Of a stretch of DNA of 16,176 nucleotides, positions 1-7,208 are shown piece after piece. How positions within the stretch are numbered: position 1 is the stretch's first letter; every line of letters begins with the position of its first letter. The notes beneath the pieces were generated by a model. It was given only the letters and a program-made list of their open reading frames with translations. It did not search any database and was not told the origin of the DNA. The translations under genes and the position numbers were made by a program. Source of the stretch: an uncultured Methanomassiliicoccales archaeon (GTDB lineage: Archaea > Thermoplasmatota > Thermoplasmata > Methanomassiliicoccales > Methanomethylophilaceae); contig CAKQHC010000026.1 in NCBI GenBank assembly GCA_934234005.1, positions 1 through 16,176 on the forward strand, in the 5' to 3' direction.

Positions 1-132
1 AAGGAAGCCAAAGCAGCAATAGAGCAAATCAAGAACAGGGAGTACTCTTACGGGCTCGGCAAAAATCAGATTCTGTATGGAGTCTGCTTTAACGGCAAGA
101 GACCGAAAGTTGTGATGGAACACATTGCATGA
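1..132 (+). CDS. C-terminal end of a PD-(D/E)XK nuclease-like protein (AAA-ATPase-like family), partial
   Basis: The window opens inside a reading frame of 44 codons that ends in TGA at 130-132. Its residues include the run IKNREYSYGL followed by ILYGVCFNGKRPKVV. This matches my knowledge of the extreme C-terminus of the PDDEXK_9 domain, found at the end of AAA-ATPase-like proteins that occur in many copies in gut bacteria and methanogens. In that family the final beta strand of the nuclease fold is preceded by a helix rich in Q, K and Y, as here. The catalytic residues and the ATPase domain lie upstream of the window, so I cannot say whether the gene is intact. The biological role of the family is not established. 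Confidence 0.7.
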   Translation, partial: KEAKAAIEQIKNREYSYGLGKNQILYGVCFNGKRPKVVMEHIA

Positions 133-210
133 TTCACAAATAATTGCCGAATAGTCAGATGCCGTCTAAATTTTGGATGATACAGATTCATACAATAGAT
201 TCTTAACCTA

Positions 211-219
211 CAATATAAT
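211..219 (+). promoter_or_regulatory. TATA box for the five-gene SPFH/zinc-ribbon operon
   Basis: CAATATAAT is centred 26 bases before the ATG at 241. This is the usual archaeal TATA-to-transcription-start distance, so transcription should begin at or next to the A of the start codon and the first gene would be leaderless. No Shine-Dalgarno sequence precedes 241, which agrees. The rest of 133-240 holds nothing else I recognise. Confidence 0.6.
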
Positions 220-240
220 GAACCATATGAGTGTAACAGC

Positions 241-1167
241 ATGGCATTCAAACTGTTCAAAAACGGTGATGACCTCCATGAGAACGGAGACGAACTCATA
301 AAAAGAGGCGAATGGCAGAAAGCCCGCAACGTATTGCAGAAGTCTGTCGACAAAGACGGAGGAGATGATTCTCTAGCCCTTGTAAAAATCGCTCTAATCG
401 ATTTGATGGGACAGCTTAACAATCCTGGAGCATACAGGAACGTTGCATCGAAGGCTGAGGACATAAAAAGTCGCGGTACCATTGACTTCGGTATAACAAC
501 TATAGATCTTTCCGATCTCATTACAGAATGTAAGGTGACCGCACAGAAGTTGGATGTACTAAACAGCGGAAGCAAAGGCAAAGAAAAGTCCGATGCCCTG
601 CAGGCTGTCGCTACCGCAATGGAAGAAAAAATCGGCCAGAAACCATTCATCATCAAACAGATGTTCGCCAACGACAGTACCACTACGGGAGAGACTGAGT
701 TCTACAACCTCATGGCTCTTTCCTACGAAGTGCTGGCGGATGAAGAGGTTTGGAACAATCCGCAAAAAGCTGCAGAGTACCAACAGATTGCGATGGGCTA
801 CCGTCAGCAAAACGGACAATCCGGCGAAGAAAACATGAAACGCATCAAGCAATATTCGTGTACCTCCAAATGCTGGATGTGCGGCAGAATATCTACCGGA
901 GAAGGTATACACTTCTTCCAGACTCCTGCCGATGTTTCAGAAGCACTCAACAGCACCAATGACGGAAATCTGAAATCCGCACCCGACAACGGTCACATTT
1001 ACATCTGTCGCGCATGCTACACTGCGGTATCCAAACGTGCAGACGAAATCTCCACAGGATACTACAACCGTGCTATCGGAGAGATTAGATCCACGGAAGC
1101 CAGGCTTCAGGCGGAAATCGCCGGACTGCAGGCACAGATTACATCACTGAGAATGACGGTGAGATGA
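241..1167 (+). CDS. Helical-repeat (TPR-like) protein with a C-terminal zinc site and coiled coil; first gene of the SPFH operon
   Basis: 308 residues, soluble, with no signal peptide or membrane segment. Residues 5-75 look like TPR-type helical hairpins (short helices around GDELIKRGEWQKARNVL), and a second helical region covers 110-190. A cysteine-rich module follows: C207, C211 and C214, then C256 and C259 about 40 residues later (CWMCGR and CRACY). These two CxxC pairs could hold one zinc ion. Residues 280-308 form a short amphipathic coiled coil (ARLQAEIAGLQAQITSL). I do not recognise the family by name. It is the promoter-proximal gene of a tight operon; its TGA overlaps the start of the next gene. 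A scaffold or adaptor role next to the SPFH protein is an inference from context only. Confidence 0.85.
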   Translation: MAFKLFKNGDDLHENGDELIKRGEWQKARNVLQKSVDKDGGDDSLALVKIALIDLMGQLNNPGAYRNVASKAEDIKSRGTIDFGITTIDLSDLITECKVTAQKLDVLNSGSKGKEKSDALQAVATAMEEKIGQKPFIIKQMFANDSTTTGETEFYNLMALSYEVLADEEVWNNPQKAAEYQQIAMGYRQQNGQSGEENMKRIKQYSCTSKCWMCGRISTGEGIHFFQTPADVSEALNSTNDGNLKSAPDNGHIYICRACYTAVSKRADEISTGYYNRAIGEIRSTEARLQAEIAGLQAQITSLRMTVR

Positions 1168-2711
1168 TGGATGATTTATTGGAGCTCCGTTGCAAACACT
1201 GCGGTGCCCCGCTAGATTCCGAAGACATTCAGTCGGACTCCCAGTATATCAAATGTCAGTACTGTGGCACCAGCCAACAGAGGGTGGATGCCAAAGCGTA
1301 TATGAATCAGATGATGGACCAGATTAAATCCTGGGTCAGCAAATCGATTCCGGGCGGATTCAGCCTTGCTCAGACAGAAAATGTGGATCCGATTGCCAGG
1401 CATAATATCTATGTCAACAATGTAAAACCGGCCATCATGCCGGAAATCAGCGAATTCCGTATCGCGGTAAATACCCTCATGGCCAATCCCCTGATAGTGT
1501 TGCCGTTCACAACGGGATCTCCCGCCAAATCTCAACACAGTTCCTCGCAGGCGTTCGAATTCAATGCCAAACTGAAGAGCATAGAACCTCTGGCAGTGGA
1601 TTCCGAACAAAAGAAAATCATAGTTGATGCAGAAAATCTCTCATCCGCATATGCTTTGATGGTCAACAACCTAAGACTGCTCTCGGAACAAACTGAAGGG
1701 AGATTTGCACTGATGTCCACAAACTTCAAGGATGCAGCAGATTCCATATCGCGCTGTACAGGATACGAAGTGCTTCAAAAACGTCTTGCGGCACTTGCCG
1801 AGATATGTACGGCATCGGACATGGTGCTTAACGGAGATTCTTTGGGGTGCGCCGTAAAAGCCGAAGCGGCCGTCGCACAACTGGAAGAAGCCAAAAAATC
1901 CATCATGAAAACGCCGAGCCTTGCCATGATGCTCAGAGCCATCAACATGGAACTCGCACAGTCCAAGACACTTCTGAGTGCTGCCGACGGCGAAACAAAA
2001 GGTTCCGACGAAGATGCTTTGGAAACTCTCGAATTGCTCGGTAAAATCAAGAAAATCAAATATCCGTCAGTCGGCACATGGGGTGCCGTACTCAGCAAAA
2101 GCGGAAGAGAAAACGAACTGTATCAGTATGCACAAGACATTGAAGCCGCCAAAAACAACGGCACACTGCCCATAGCATCCGGAAGCGGACAGATTCTGTA
2201 TCCGTTCTGGGATGTGGATCTGAAATACAGTTTCACAACAGGGTCTCTCTTCAACAAAAAGGCCGTTGAGGTGTCTGAAGACATTCTCGTTCCGGCCACA
2301 TTCACTCTCGATTTGAACGCACTGTCGTCCGCCAACCGCGGTTTGACAGATATCTTCGGAGCTGCTCCGCAGAGCGGTTTCTTTGATCGCGTCAAAGGCA
2401 ACGAATCGAGCATCAGCAGCAGTGCCGGACTCGGTACCATCGCGGACAGCGTGGCCATGAACCCTCCCGGATCCAGAGAAGTCGTTCTTCCGACCAGCAC
2501 CAAAGCGGATGCAGTCAAACTGGTCAATGAATATCTCAAACAGGTATCATCGTCCCATTCCAAACTGAAACTCAGCAATCCGAATGTGAAGAAGCTGTTC
2601 TATCTGCCGTGCGACCGTTTCGAGAACACCATAAAGGCACCCGTGTCCATGGGCTCTCTGACACCGGCCTGCATATCGATGATAAGCGCCAACAATCTGA
2701 TTATTCTATGA
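1164..2711 (+). CDS. Large protein with an N-terminal zinc ribbon; second gene of the SPFH operon
   Basis: 515 residues. A zinc ribbon sits at the start: CKHC at 10-13 and CQYC at 31-34, as in TFIIB-like or YdjG-like ribbons. The middle (about 125-290) is mostly helical with heptad-like stretches. The C-terminal half has a beta-rich segment with the aromatic signature YPFWDVDLKYSF at 346-357 followed by KKAVEV and LVPATF. Similar aromatic, PAT-containing segments are familiar to me from bacterial zinc-ribbon proteins encoded near SPFH genes, but I cannot place this with certainty. There is no membrane segment. Two in-frame starts are possible, ATG at 1164 (ATGA overlap with the previous stop) and ATG at 1167. 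A GGTGAG just upstream (1159-1164) favours 1167, which drops one methionine. Function unknown; coupled translation suggests fixed stoichiometry with its neighbours. Confidence 0.85.
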   Translation: MMDDLLELRCKHCGAPLDSEDIQSDSQYIKCQYCGTSQQRVDAKAYMNQMMDQIKSWVSKSIPGGFSLAQTENVDPIARHNIYVNNVKPAIMPEISEFRIAVNTLMANPLIVLPFTTGSPAKSQHSSSQAFEFNAKLKSIEPLAVDSEQKKIIVDAENLSSAYALMVNNLRLLSEQTEGRFALMSTNFKDAADSISRCTGYEVLQKRLAALAEICTASDMVLNGDSLGCAVKAEAAVAQLEEAKKSIMKTPSLAMMLRAINMELAQSKTLLSAADGETKGSDEDALETLELLGKIKKIKYPSVGTWGAVLSKSGRENELYQYAQDIEAAKNNGTLPIASGSGQILYPFWDVDLKYSFTTGSLFNKKAVEVSEDILVPATFTLDLNALSSANRGLTDIFGAAPQSGFFDRVKGNESSISSSAGLGTIADSVAMNPPGSREVVLPTSTKADAVKLVNEYLKQVSSSHSKLKLSNPNVKKLFYLPCDRFENTIKAPVSMGSLTPACISMISANNLIIL

Positions 2712-2721
2712 AGGTGAATAA

Positions 2722-3090
2722 ATGTCTGAAAAGAAGGAAATCAACCCGAGGACATTGAATGCCGTATCTCTCGGCGCATTGCTCATAGCCGTGGCAGTCG
2801 GACTCATAATCTATGCCACGACCGAGAATGTTGCCGGAGTAATATGCGCGATCCTTGTCATACTCGGACTGTATCTTGTATGTGCATCGTTCCTCTACAG
2901 CGGGGATAAATCCGGATATGGCCCGTCCACACGCGACATGACCCTTGTATGCGGAACGCTGCTGGTAGCCGTCGGTGCAGCCGTCGGAATCTACACCTAC
3001 ATCGACAGCATCCTGATTATGGTCGCTGTGCTCATAATCATAGTGGCTGTCCTCGGAATCACAATGGCCTTAAAAAACAGAAACGACTGA
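2722..3090 (+). CDS. Small four-helix membrane protein; third gene of the SPFH operon
   Basis: 122 residues with four predicted membrane helices at roughly 13-32, 36-58, 73-92 and 94-116, arranged as two hairpins. A charged loop with KSGYGPSTRD lies between helices 2 and 3, and both termini are short and charged, probably cytoplasmic. A GGTGA Shine-Dalgarno at 2713-2717 lies four bases before the ATG, ten bases after the previous stop. I do not recognise the family. In this operon it is the only integral membrane protein, so it is the natural candidate for anchoring the complex to the membrane; that role is inferred. Confidence 0.85.
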   Translation: MSEKKEINPRTLNAVSLGALLIAVAVGLIIYATTENVAGVICAILVILGLYLVCASFLYSGDKSGYGPSTRDMTLVCGTLLVAVGAAVGIYTYIDSILIMVAVLIIIVAVLGITMALKNRND

Positions 3091-3099
3091 GGAATGAAA

Positions 3100-3639
3100 A
3101 TGGCATTAAACGATACTGTAAGAAATGAAATAAAAGGAGATATGTCTCTTATCTCCAGAATCGCCATGTACATCCCCGGATACAGGGGATACAGGGAGAG
3201 AAACCTCCGCAGAGACGAAGACAGGGCAGTAAGGAACGAACTTGCACGTGCCATATCCGGAGCCAAAAGCGACCTTGCGGAAGCTCAGAGGGAACTTGCT
3301 TCATCCAATCCCGACCTTATGATGGACGTCGAAAGGATAAGAACAAAAGCGGACAGATACCAGACTGATGTGAAAAAAGCGGTCAACGGATACTCCGGTT
3401 TCCTGGACAACGTTAAGATAACAGCCGAGGACTTGGACAGGGTCGTCAAATGGGACGGTCAGCTCGTCGACGACATAGAAGATCTCAGACAGATTACCCA
3501 GACTGTATTGGAAAAGACCGACGACGGATCGCTCACGAAAGCAGACTTGCGTGGAACCGAAAAACTCCTCGACAAAATGATTGAGGACTACGGAGCCAGA
3601 GATGCAGTAATGAAAGGATTTGCCGATAACGGAGAATGA
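3100..3639 (+). CDS. Small coiled-coil protein with a YIPGYRGY motif; fourth gene of the SPFH operon
   Basis: 179 residues from the ATG at 3100; an in-frame ATG at 3094 would add two. I chose 3100 because GAGG at 3089-3092 is seven bases upstream of it but only one base before 3094. The N-terminal part has the run MYIPGYRGYRERNLRRDEDR (window residues about 27-46 of the longer form). I associate this conserved motif with small uncharacterised proteins of archaea and some bacteria. The rest is almost wholly helical and highly charged, with coiled-coil potential over about 50-100 and 110-165. There is no membrane segment. Its size and helical, charged character recall PspA/ESCRT-III-like membrane-remodelling proteins, but I see no sequence motif that proves this. 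Its stop overlaps the first possible start of the SPFH gene. Confidence 0.8.
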   Translation: MALNDTVRNEIKGDMSLISRIAMYIPGYRGYRERNLRRDEDRAVRNELARAISGAKSDLAEAQRELASSNPDLMMDVERIRTKADRYQTDVKKAVNGYSGFLDNVKITAEDLDRVVKWDGQLVDDIEDLRQITQTVLEKTDDGSLTKADLRGTEKLLDKMIEDYGARDAVMKGFADNGE

Positions 3640-3644
3640 TTTAC

Positions 3645-4751
3645 ATGGCTAGCAAAACAAACGTCGTTACATGGGCATCCCAGGGCCCCGAAGACATAAT
3701 CTACGCATACGAACACGACGACCTCAGGACACTGACATCCGTCACAGTCCCCGAGCATGCCGTTGCAATATTCGTCAGAGACGGACAGCTCCAGGGCGTA
3801 TTGGAACCCGGAAGACACATGATAACATCCAACAACATTCCGTGGCTTACCAAGATCTACCAACTGGCTCTCGGATATAAGGAGACCCCGTTCAAAGTCA
3901 TGATCATCTTCGTATCGCTGAAGATGTTCAGCGGAAAATGGGGCATACGCGGTATGATCAAAGCCGCTCAGGAATACGAGGTTCCCGTAACGCTGATGGC
4001 CAACGGCGACTATCAGTTCAGAGTTTCCGATGTGCCCGTGTTCTACACACAGGTCCTCGGAGGGCTCAAGTCGTACACAACCGGCGATGTCAACGCCTTC
4101 ATGAAGGGATTCATCAACGAACAGGTGACCACCCAACTGTCCAAACAGTACTACATGGAGATGCTCAACAACCTCGACAAAGCTTCTACCACCACCAAAG
4201 TACAGGTAGAGCAGTACTTCGCCCAGAGGGGTATCGAACTCCTGTCTCTGAAGATTATAGAAGCAAGGACAACTGAGGAAGACCAGAAGAAGGTATTCGA
4301 GTATCTCCAGTTCAGCAGTTCCCGCGGAGAAGCGTTCAAGAGGTATGAAGTCATGGAAAGAATGGCCGATGCTATCGGAGACTCCACCGGAGGCGCAGCA
4401 ATGGGTGCAGGCATGCTTCTGTTCCCGCAGATGTACCAACAGCTGCAGCAACAGCCTCTCCAGGGCGTACAGGGCCAACAGCAGCAACCCCAAAAGGTCA
4501 TGTGCCCGTTCTGCGGCGGACTCAACGAATATCCGTACAAGTTCTGCGGAAACTGCGGAAAACCGTCCCCTATGATGCAACAGCAGCAACAGGGAGGACA
4601 GGTTCCCCCCGCACAGCCTGCAGCCGCGGCCGCTCCCGCGACCGGAGGACAGGCACCCGCATTCAAGAACTGCCCCTATTGCGGACAGGGACTCGGAATG
4701 CTGCCGAAGACTCCCAAATTCTGCCCGTTCTGCAGCGAACAGCTCTATTGA
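3645..4751 (+). CDS. SPFH/band 7 (prohibitin-stomatin-like) protein with two C-terminal zinc ribbons
   Basis: 368 residues from ATG 3645, or 371 from ATG 3636 (ATGA overlap). GGAG at 3631-3634 is ten bases from 3645 and only one from 3636, so 3645 is preferred. Residues are numbered here from 3636. Residues 20-220 look like an SPFH domain of the YdjI/virion-core-like type (COG4260): an N-terminal AIFVRDGQLQGVLEPGRH segment, a long strand-helix core, and a helix ending in EYLQFSSSRGEAFKRYEVM. A Q-rich linker follows. Two ribbons close the protein: CPFC 290-293 with CGNC near 306-309, and CPYC near 348 with CPFC near 364-367. Family members assemble as oligomers on membranes. There is no obvious transmembrane helix, so membrane contact would be through the SPFH domain or the neighbouring four-helix protein. 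Last gene before a hairpin terminator. Confidence 0.9.
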   Translation: MASKTNVVTWASQGPEDIIYAYEHDDLRTLTSVTVPEHAVAIFVRDGQLQGVLEPGRHMITSNNIPWLTKIYQLALGYKETPFKVMIIFVSLKMFSGKWGIRGMIKAAQEYEVPVTLMANGDYQFRVSDVPVFYTQVLGGLKSYTTGDVNAFMKGFINEQVTTQLSKQYYMEMLNNLDKASTTTKVQVEQYFAQRGIELLSLKIIEARTTEEDQKKVFEYLQFSSSRGEAFKRYEVMERMADAIGDSTGGAAMGAGMLLFPQMYQQLQQQPLQGVQGQQQQPQKVMCPFCGGLNEYPYKFCGNCGKPSPMMQQQQQGGQVPPAQPAAAAAPATGGQAPAFKNCPYCGQGLGMLPKTPKFCPFCSEQLY

Positions 4752-4757
4752 TCAAAC

Positions 4758-4785
4758 CGGGGCTGCGGCCCCGTTCTTCCGATTT
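4758..4785 (+). terminator. Hairpin terminator after the SPFH operon
   Basis: CGGGGC at 4758-4763 and GCCCCG at 4768-4773 form a perfect six-pair GC stem with a four-base loop. It is followed by a pyrimidine-rich stretch ending in TTTTT at 4783-4787. It begins seven bases after the SPFH stop codon. Confidence 0.6.
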
Positions 4786-4867
4786 TTCCCGTAACAAACG
4801 GTGCGTTCCGACACTGCCCCGTACGAATGCCCGCACTTGCGTCCTGACAGGATTTTTACCTGCATTG

Positions 4868-4876
4868 TATTATAAT
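4868..4876 (+). promoter_or_regulatory. TATA box for apt
   Basis: TATTATAAT is centred about 26 bases before the ATG at 4899. This predicts a leaderless apt transcript and excludes the upstream in-frame ATG at 4875, which overlaps the TATA box itself. Confidence 0.6.
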
Positions 4877-4898
4877 GCAGTTACACACTTTCCGTGTC

Positions 4899-5423
4899 AT
4901 GAAGAAGCTGGAAGACTATGTTACGTCGATTCCCGACTTTCCAAAGCCCGGAATTCTGTTCAGAGACGTAACATCCATCGTCAACGACGCCGACGGTCTC
5001 AAACTCGCCATAGACGGTCTGATATCCAACGCCGAAAGCATGCATCCCGACATCATTATGGGTTCGGAATCACGCGGATTTATTTTCGGATGTCCCGTGG
5101 CATACGCCCTCAACAAAGGATTCGTTATGGCACGCAAAAAAGGAAAACTCCCCAGAGAGACCATATCCGAAGAATATGCGCTCGAATACGGTACTGCCTC
5201 ATTGGAGATACACACAGACTCCATAAAACCGGGGCAGAGAGTCGTAATTATCGATGACCTCATCGCTACCGGAGGCACCGTTGATGCCATGGTAAAACTC
5301 GTAGAAAGGGAAGGAGGCATAGTGGCCGGAATCCTGTTCGTTATGGAACTGAAAGGTCTGAAAGGCCGCGAAAAACTGAAAGGATACGATGTCCGTTCGC
5401 TCATTGAATACGAAGGTGCCTGA
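4899..5423 (+). CDS. apt: Adenine phosphoribosyltransferase
   Basis: 174 residues. The enzyme converts adenine and PRPP to AMP and pyrophosphate in purine salvage, in the cytoplasm. The protein starts MKKLEDYVTSIPDFPKPGIL, the classic Apt N-terminus including the FPKPGI loop. It has the GSESRGFIFG substrate loop (about 55-64) and the PRPP-binding signature VVIIDDLIATGGT (about 115-127). Length is normal for the family. An ATG 24 bases upstream (4875) would add eight residues, but it lies in the promoter. Archaeal Apt-like proteins can prefer other purines (hypoxanthine or guanine), but this one resembles the bacterial Apt type. The next gene begins directly after its TGA, so the two are cotranscribed. 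Confidence 0.95.
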   Translation: MKKLEDYVTSIPDFPKPGILFRDVTSIVNDADGLKLAIDGLISNAESMHPDIIMGSESRGFIFGCPVAYALNKGFVMARKKGKLPRETISEEYALEYGTASLEIHTDSIKPGQRVVIIDDLIATGGTVDAMVKLVEREGGIVAGILFVMELKGLKGREKLKGYDVRSLIEYEGA

Positions 5424-5924
5424 ATGAAAGTTATCAGCGACGGAATAGTCGACGGAAAAATTCTGGACAGGTACGGATCCAAAGGGTCGGATTTTGTAGC
5501 AGACATGCCGTCTCTCTCCCTTCCTGTCCGTATCGAAGATGCACCGAAAGGAACGAAAAGTTTTGCTGTCGTGTTCGACGACTACGATGCCGTGCCTGTC
5601 AGCGGATTCTGCTGGATTCATTGGATTCTGTGCGATTTGAAATCGACCGAGATTCCCGAAGGTGCATCCGGCAAATCTGATGATTTTGTGGAAGGGTGCA
5701 ACAGTTGGCACGGTGCATTCGACAGGCTGTCAGCAGAACAGTCTTCAAGATACGGCGGACCCGCTCCTCCCAACCGCATGCACAGATACACCCTCAAAGC
5801 CTATGCCCTGGACTGCGAACTCGGTCTTGAAAAAGGATTCATGATGAACGACCTATTCTTCGCCATGCAAGGCCATGTTCTAGGTCACGCAATGACCGTC
5901 GGCGAATACTCGCCCAAAAACTGA
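5424..5924 (+). CDS. PEBP / YbhB-YbcL family Raf-kinase-inhibitor-like protein
   Basis: 166 residues. The phosphatidylethanolamine-binding protein fold is shown by FAVVFDDYDAVP at 47-58, where other members have a DPDAP-type motif, by the strand GFCWIHWILCDL at 61-72, and by YGGPAPPNRMHRY at 110-122, which corresponds to the YGGPxPPxxxHRY ligand-pocket signature. There is no signal peptide. The biochemical role of prokaryotic members is unclear. The ATG abuts the apt stop codon (TGAATG), with AAGGTG at 5413-5418 as ribosome binding site, so translation is likely coupled to apt. The 3' end lies six bases from the convergent tRNA-Arg. Confidence 0.92.
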   Translation: MKVISDGIVDGKILDRYGSKGSDFVADMPSLSLPVRIEDAPKGTKSFAVVFDDYDAVPVSGFCWIHWILCDLKSTEIPEGASGKSDDFVEGCNSWHGAFDRLSAEQSSRYGGPAPPNRMHRYTLKAYALDCELGLEKGFMMNDLFFAMQGHVLGHAMTVGEYSPKN

Positions 5925-5930
5925 ACGATG

Positions 5931-6003
5931 CGGCCCTGCCGGGATTCGAACCCGGGTCATTGGTTCCGAAGTCCAACAGGATAATCCGCTACCCTACAGG
6001 GCC
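5931..6003 (-). tRNA. tRNA-Arg (anticodon TCG)
   Basis: On the minus strand the acceptor arms GGCCCTG and CAGGGCC pair fully, and the T arm CCGGG-TTCGAAT-CCCGG is canonical. The anticodon loop is CTTCGGA, giving TCG (arginine, CGA codons). The stem TTGGA/ACCAA leaves an A-A mismatch at 31-39. Discriminator is G and no CCA is encoded. No intron. A short T run (complement of 5916-5920) lies just past the 3' end, inside the end of the PEBP gene. Confidence 0.92.
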
Positions 6004-6027
6004 GTCATCCCACCCATAATCGGTGAA

Positions 6028-6036
6028 CTTTATAGT
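6028..6036 (-). promoter_or_regulatory. TATA box for tRNA-Arg(TCG)
   Basis: On the minus strand ACTATAAAG lies 25-33 bases before the tRNA 5' end, the expected archaeal spacing. The region 6004-6111 between the divergent tRNA and hypE contains both promoters. Confidence 0.5.
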
Positions 6037-6082
6037 ATCTCCGCATAGACTCCCGTCGGCAACGGTGTTTCCAGCACAATCG

Positions 6083-6090
6083 CTATAAAC
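6083..6090 (+). promoter_or_regulatory. TATA box for hypE
   Basis: CTATAAAC is centred about 25 bases before the hypE ATG at 6112 and no Shine-Dalgarno is present, so the hypE transcript is probably leaderless. Confidence 0.55.
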
Positions 6091-6111
6091 GGAATCGCAG
6101 GTTTCGGATTC

Positions 6112-7158
6112 ATGTCAAAGGTGATTATGAACCACGGTGCGGGCGGAGAGCTCATGCAGGAGTTCCTCTCCAAGCACATCACCAATCATTTTCCCAAAAT
6201 GAATGCAGAGGTCCCTCTGGATTCCATGGATGACTCCGCCGTTGTGGATGACATTGTTTTCACCATCGACGGACATACCGTCAAACCGCTGTTTTTCCCC
6301 GGCGGAGATCTCGGAAAAATATCCGTTGCCGGAACCGTCAACGACATTTCCGTTATGGGTGCAACCCCGTTAGGAATCGGATGTTCTGTCATTATCGAAG
6401 AGGGCCTTGACATAGAAACAGTGGACAAAGTTATGGACAGCATGGGAAAAACTGCCGCAGGGTGCGGTGTGCCCATAGCCACCGGCGATACGAAAGTCGT
6501 AGAGAACGGCGCCGTAGATAAAATGGTGATGTCTACCTCCGCCATAGGCAAAAGATCGAAATACCTTGATTCTGACCTTGCCAAAGCCGGAGAATACAGG
6601 AAAATCGACCACCGCTGGTGTACCGATTCCAATGTCAGACCCGGAGATGCAATTATCGTATCCGGATATGTCGGAGACCACGGGGTTGCCCTGCTGTCGT
6701 TCCGCGAAGGATACGGATTCGAAAGCGAAATCCAGAGCGACGTTGCTCCTTTGAACAACATGATTGCGGAAGGTCTTAAAGCCGGAGGTATCGTTGCCAT
6801 GAAAGACCCTACGCGCGGAGGATTGGCCAACACCCTCAACGAATGGTGTTCGAAATCCCACATAGGTATGGAAATAGAATATTCTTCCATACCTCTCAGA
6901 GACGGAGTCGTCAACGCATGCGATCTTCTGGGCATAGACCCGCTGAGCATAGGAAACGAAGGAAAAGCCGTTATAGGAGTGGTTCCGGATTTGGCCGAAG
7001 ATGTTCTGAAAGCTATCCGCAACACCCCGGAAGGCAGGAATGCCGCCATAATCGGATATGCCGTCGACGGACCAGAAAGAGTCGTTCTGAAAACAGAAGT
7101 CGGCGGACGCAGGATTCTGGAAGCACCCGCAGGCGATCCGGTCCCGAGGATCTGCTGA
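6112..7158 (+). CDS. hypE: Hydrogenase maturation protein HypE
   Basis: 348 residues. HypE takes the carbamoyl group made by HypF on its C-terminal cysteine and dehydrates it, using ATP, to a thiocyanate that supplies the CN ligand of [NiFe]-hydrogenase. The protein ends in PRIC, with the essential terminal cysteine C348. The AIR-synthase-like fold is shown by HGAGGELM (8-15), DSAVVDD (41-47), FFPGGDLGKISVAGTVNDIS (61-80), GDTKVVE (125-131) and KDPTRGGLAN (231-240). The segment around 147-172 appears longer than usual. No hypF, hypC, hypD or hydrogenase gene is in the window, so it sits apart from its partners here. Confidence 0.97.
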   Translation: MSKVIMNHGAGGELMQEFLSKHITNHFPKMNAEVPLDSMDDSAVVDDIVFTIDGHTVKPLFFPGGDLGKISVAGTVNDISVMGATPLGIGCSVIIEEGLDIETVDKVMDSMGKTAAGCGVPIATGDTKVVENGAVDKMVMSTSAIGKRSKYLDSDLAKAGEYRKIDHRWCTDSNVRPGDAIIVSGYVGDHGVALLSFREGYGFESEIQSDVAPLNNMIAEGLKAGGIVAMKDPTRGGLANTLNEWCSKSHIGMEIEYSSIPLRDGVVNACDLLGIDPLSIGNEGKAVIGVVPDLAEDVLKAIRNTPEGRNAAIIGYAVDGPERVVLKTEVGGRRILEAPAGDPVPRIC

Positions 7159-7170
7159 GGTAACAAGCCA

Positions 7171-7178
7171 CTTATAGG
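7171..7178 (+). promoter_or_regulatory. TATA box for the DUF1015 gene
   Basis: CTTATAGG is centred about 26 bases before position 7200. That would give a leader of about ten bases carrying the AGGTGA ribosome binding site at 7199-7204, four bases before the ATG at 7209. Confidence 0.45.
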
Positions 7179-7208
7179 CGCATCATATCGTCCGAAACAG
7201 GTGAATCA

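Noticed and set aside
3588..4589. Minus-strand open frame of 333 codons
   Set aside because: Lies antisense to the SPFH gene, has no recognisable domain, and is rich in H, L and C as expected from the complement of biased codons.
4502..5257. Plus-strand open frame of 251 codons spanning the SPFH-apt junction
   Set aside because: Overlaps two certain genes in another frame, crosses a terminator and a promoter, and is full of arginine, which is typical of shadow frames here.
5931..6003. Possible intron in tRNA-Arg(TCG) because of the imperfect anticodon stem
   Set aside because: The gene folds in 73 bases with a normal seven-base anticodon loop; there is no inserted sequence.
6186..7166. Minus-strand open frame of 326 codons
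   Set aside because: Antisense to hypE, which is certain. The composition (many S, P, I, M) is that of a reverse-complement shadow.
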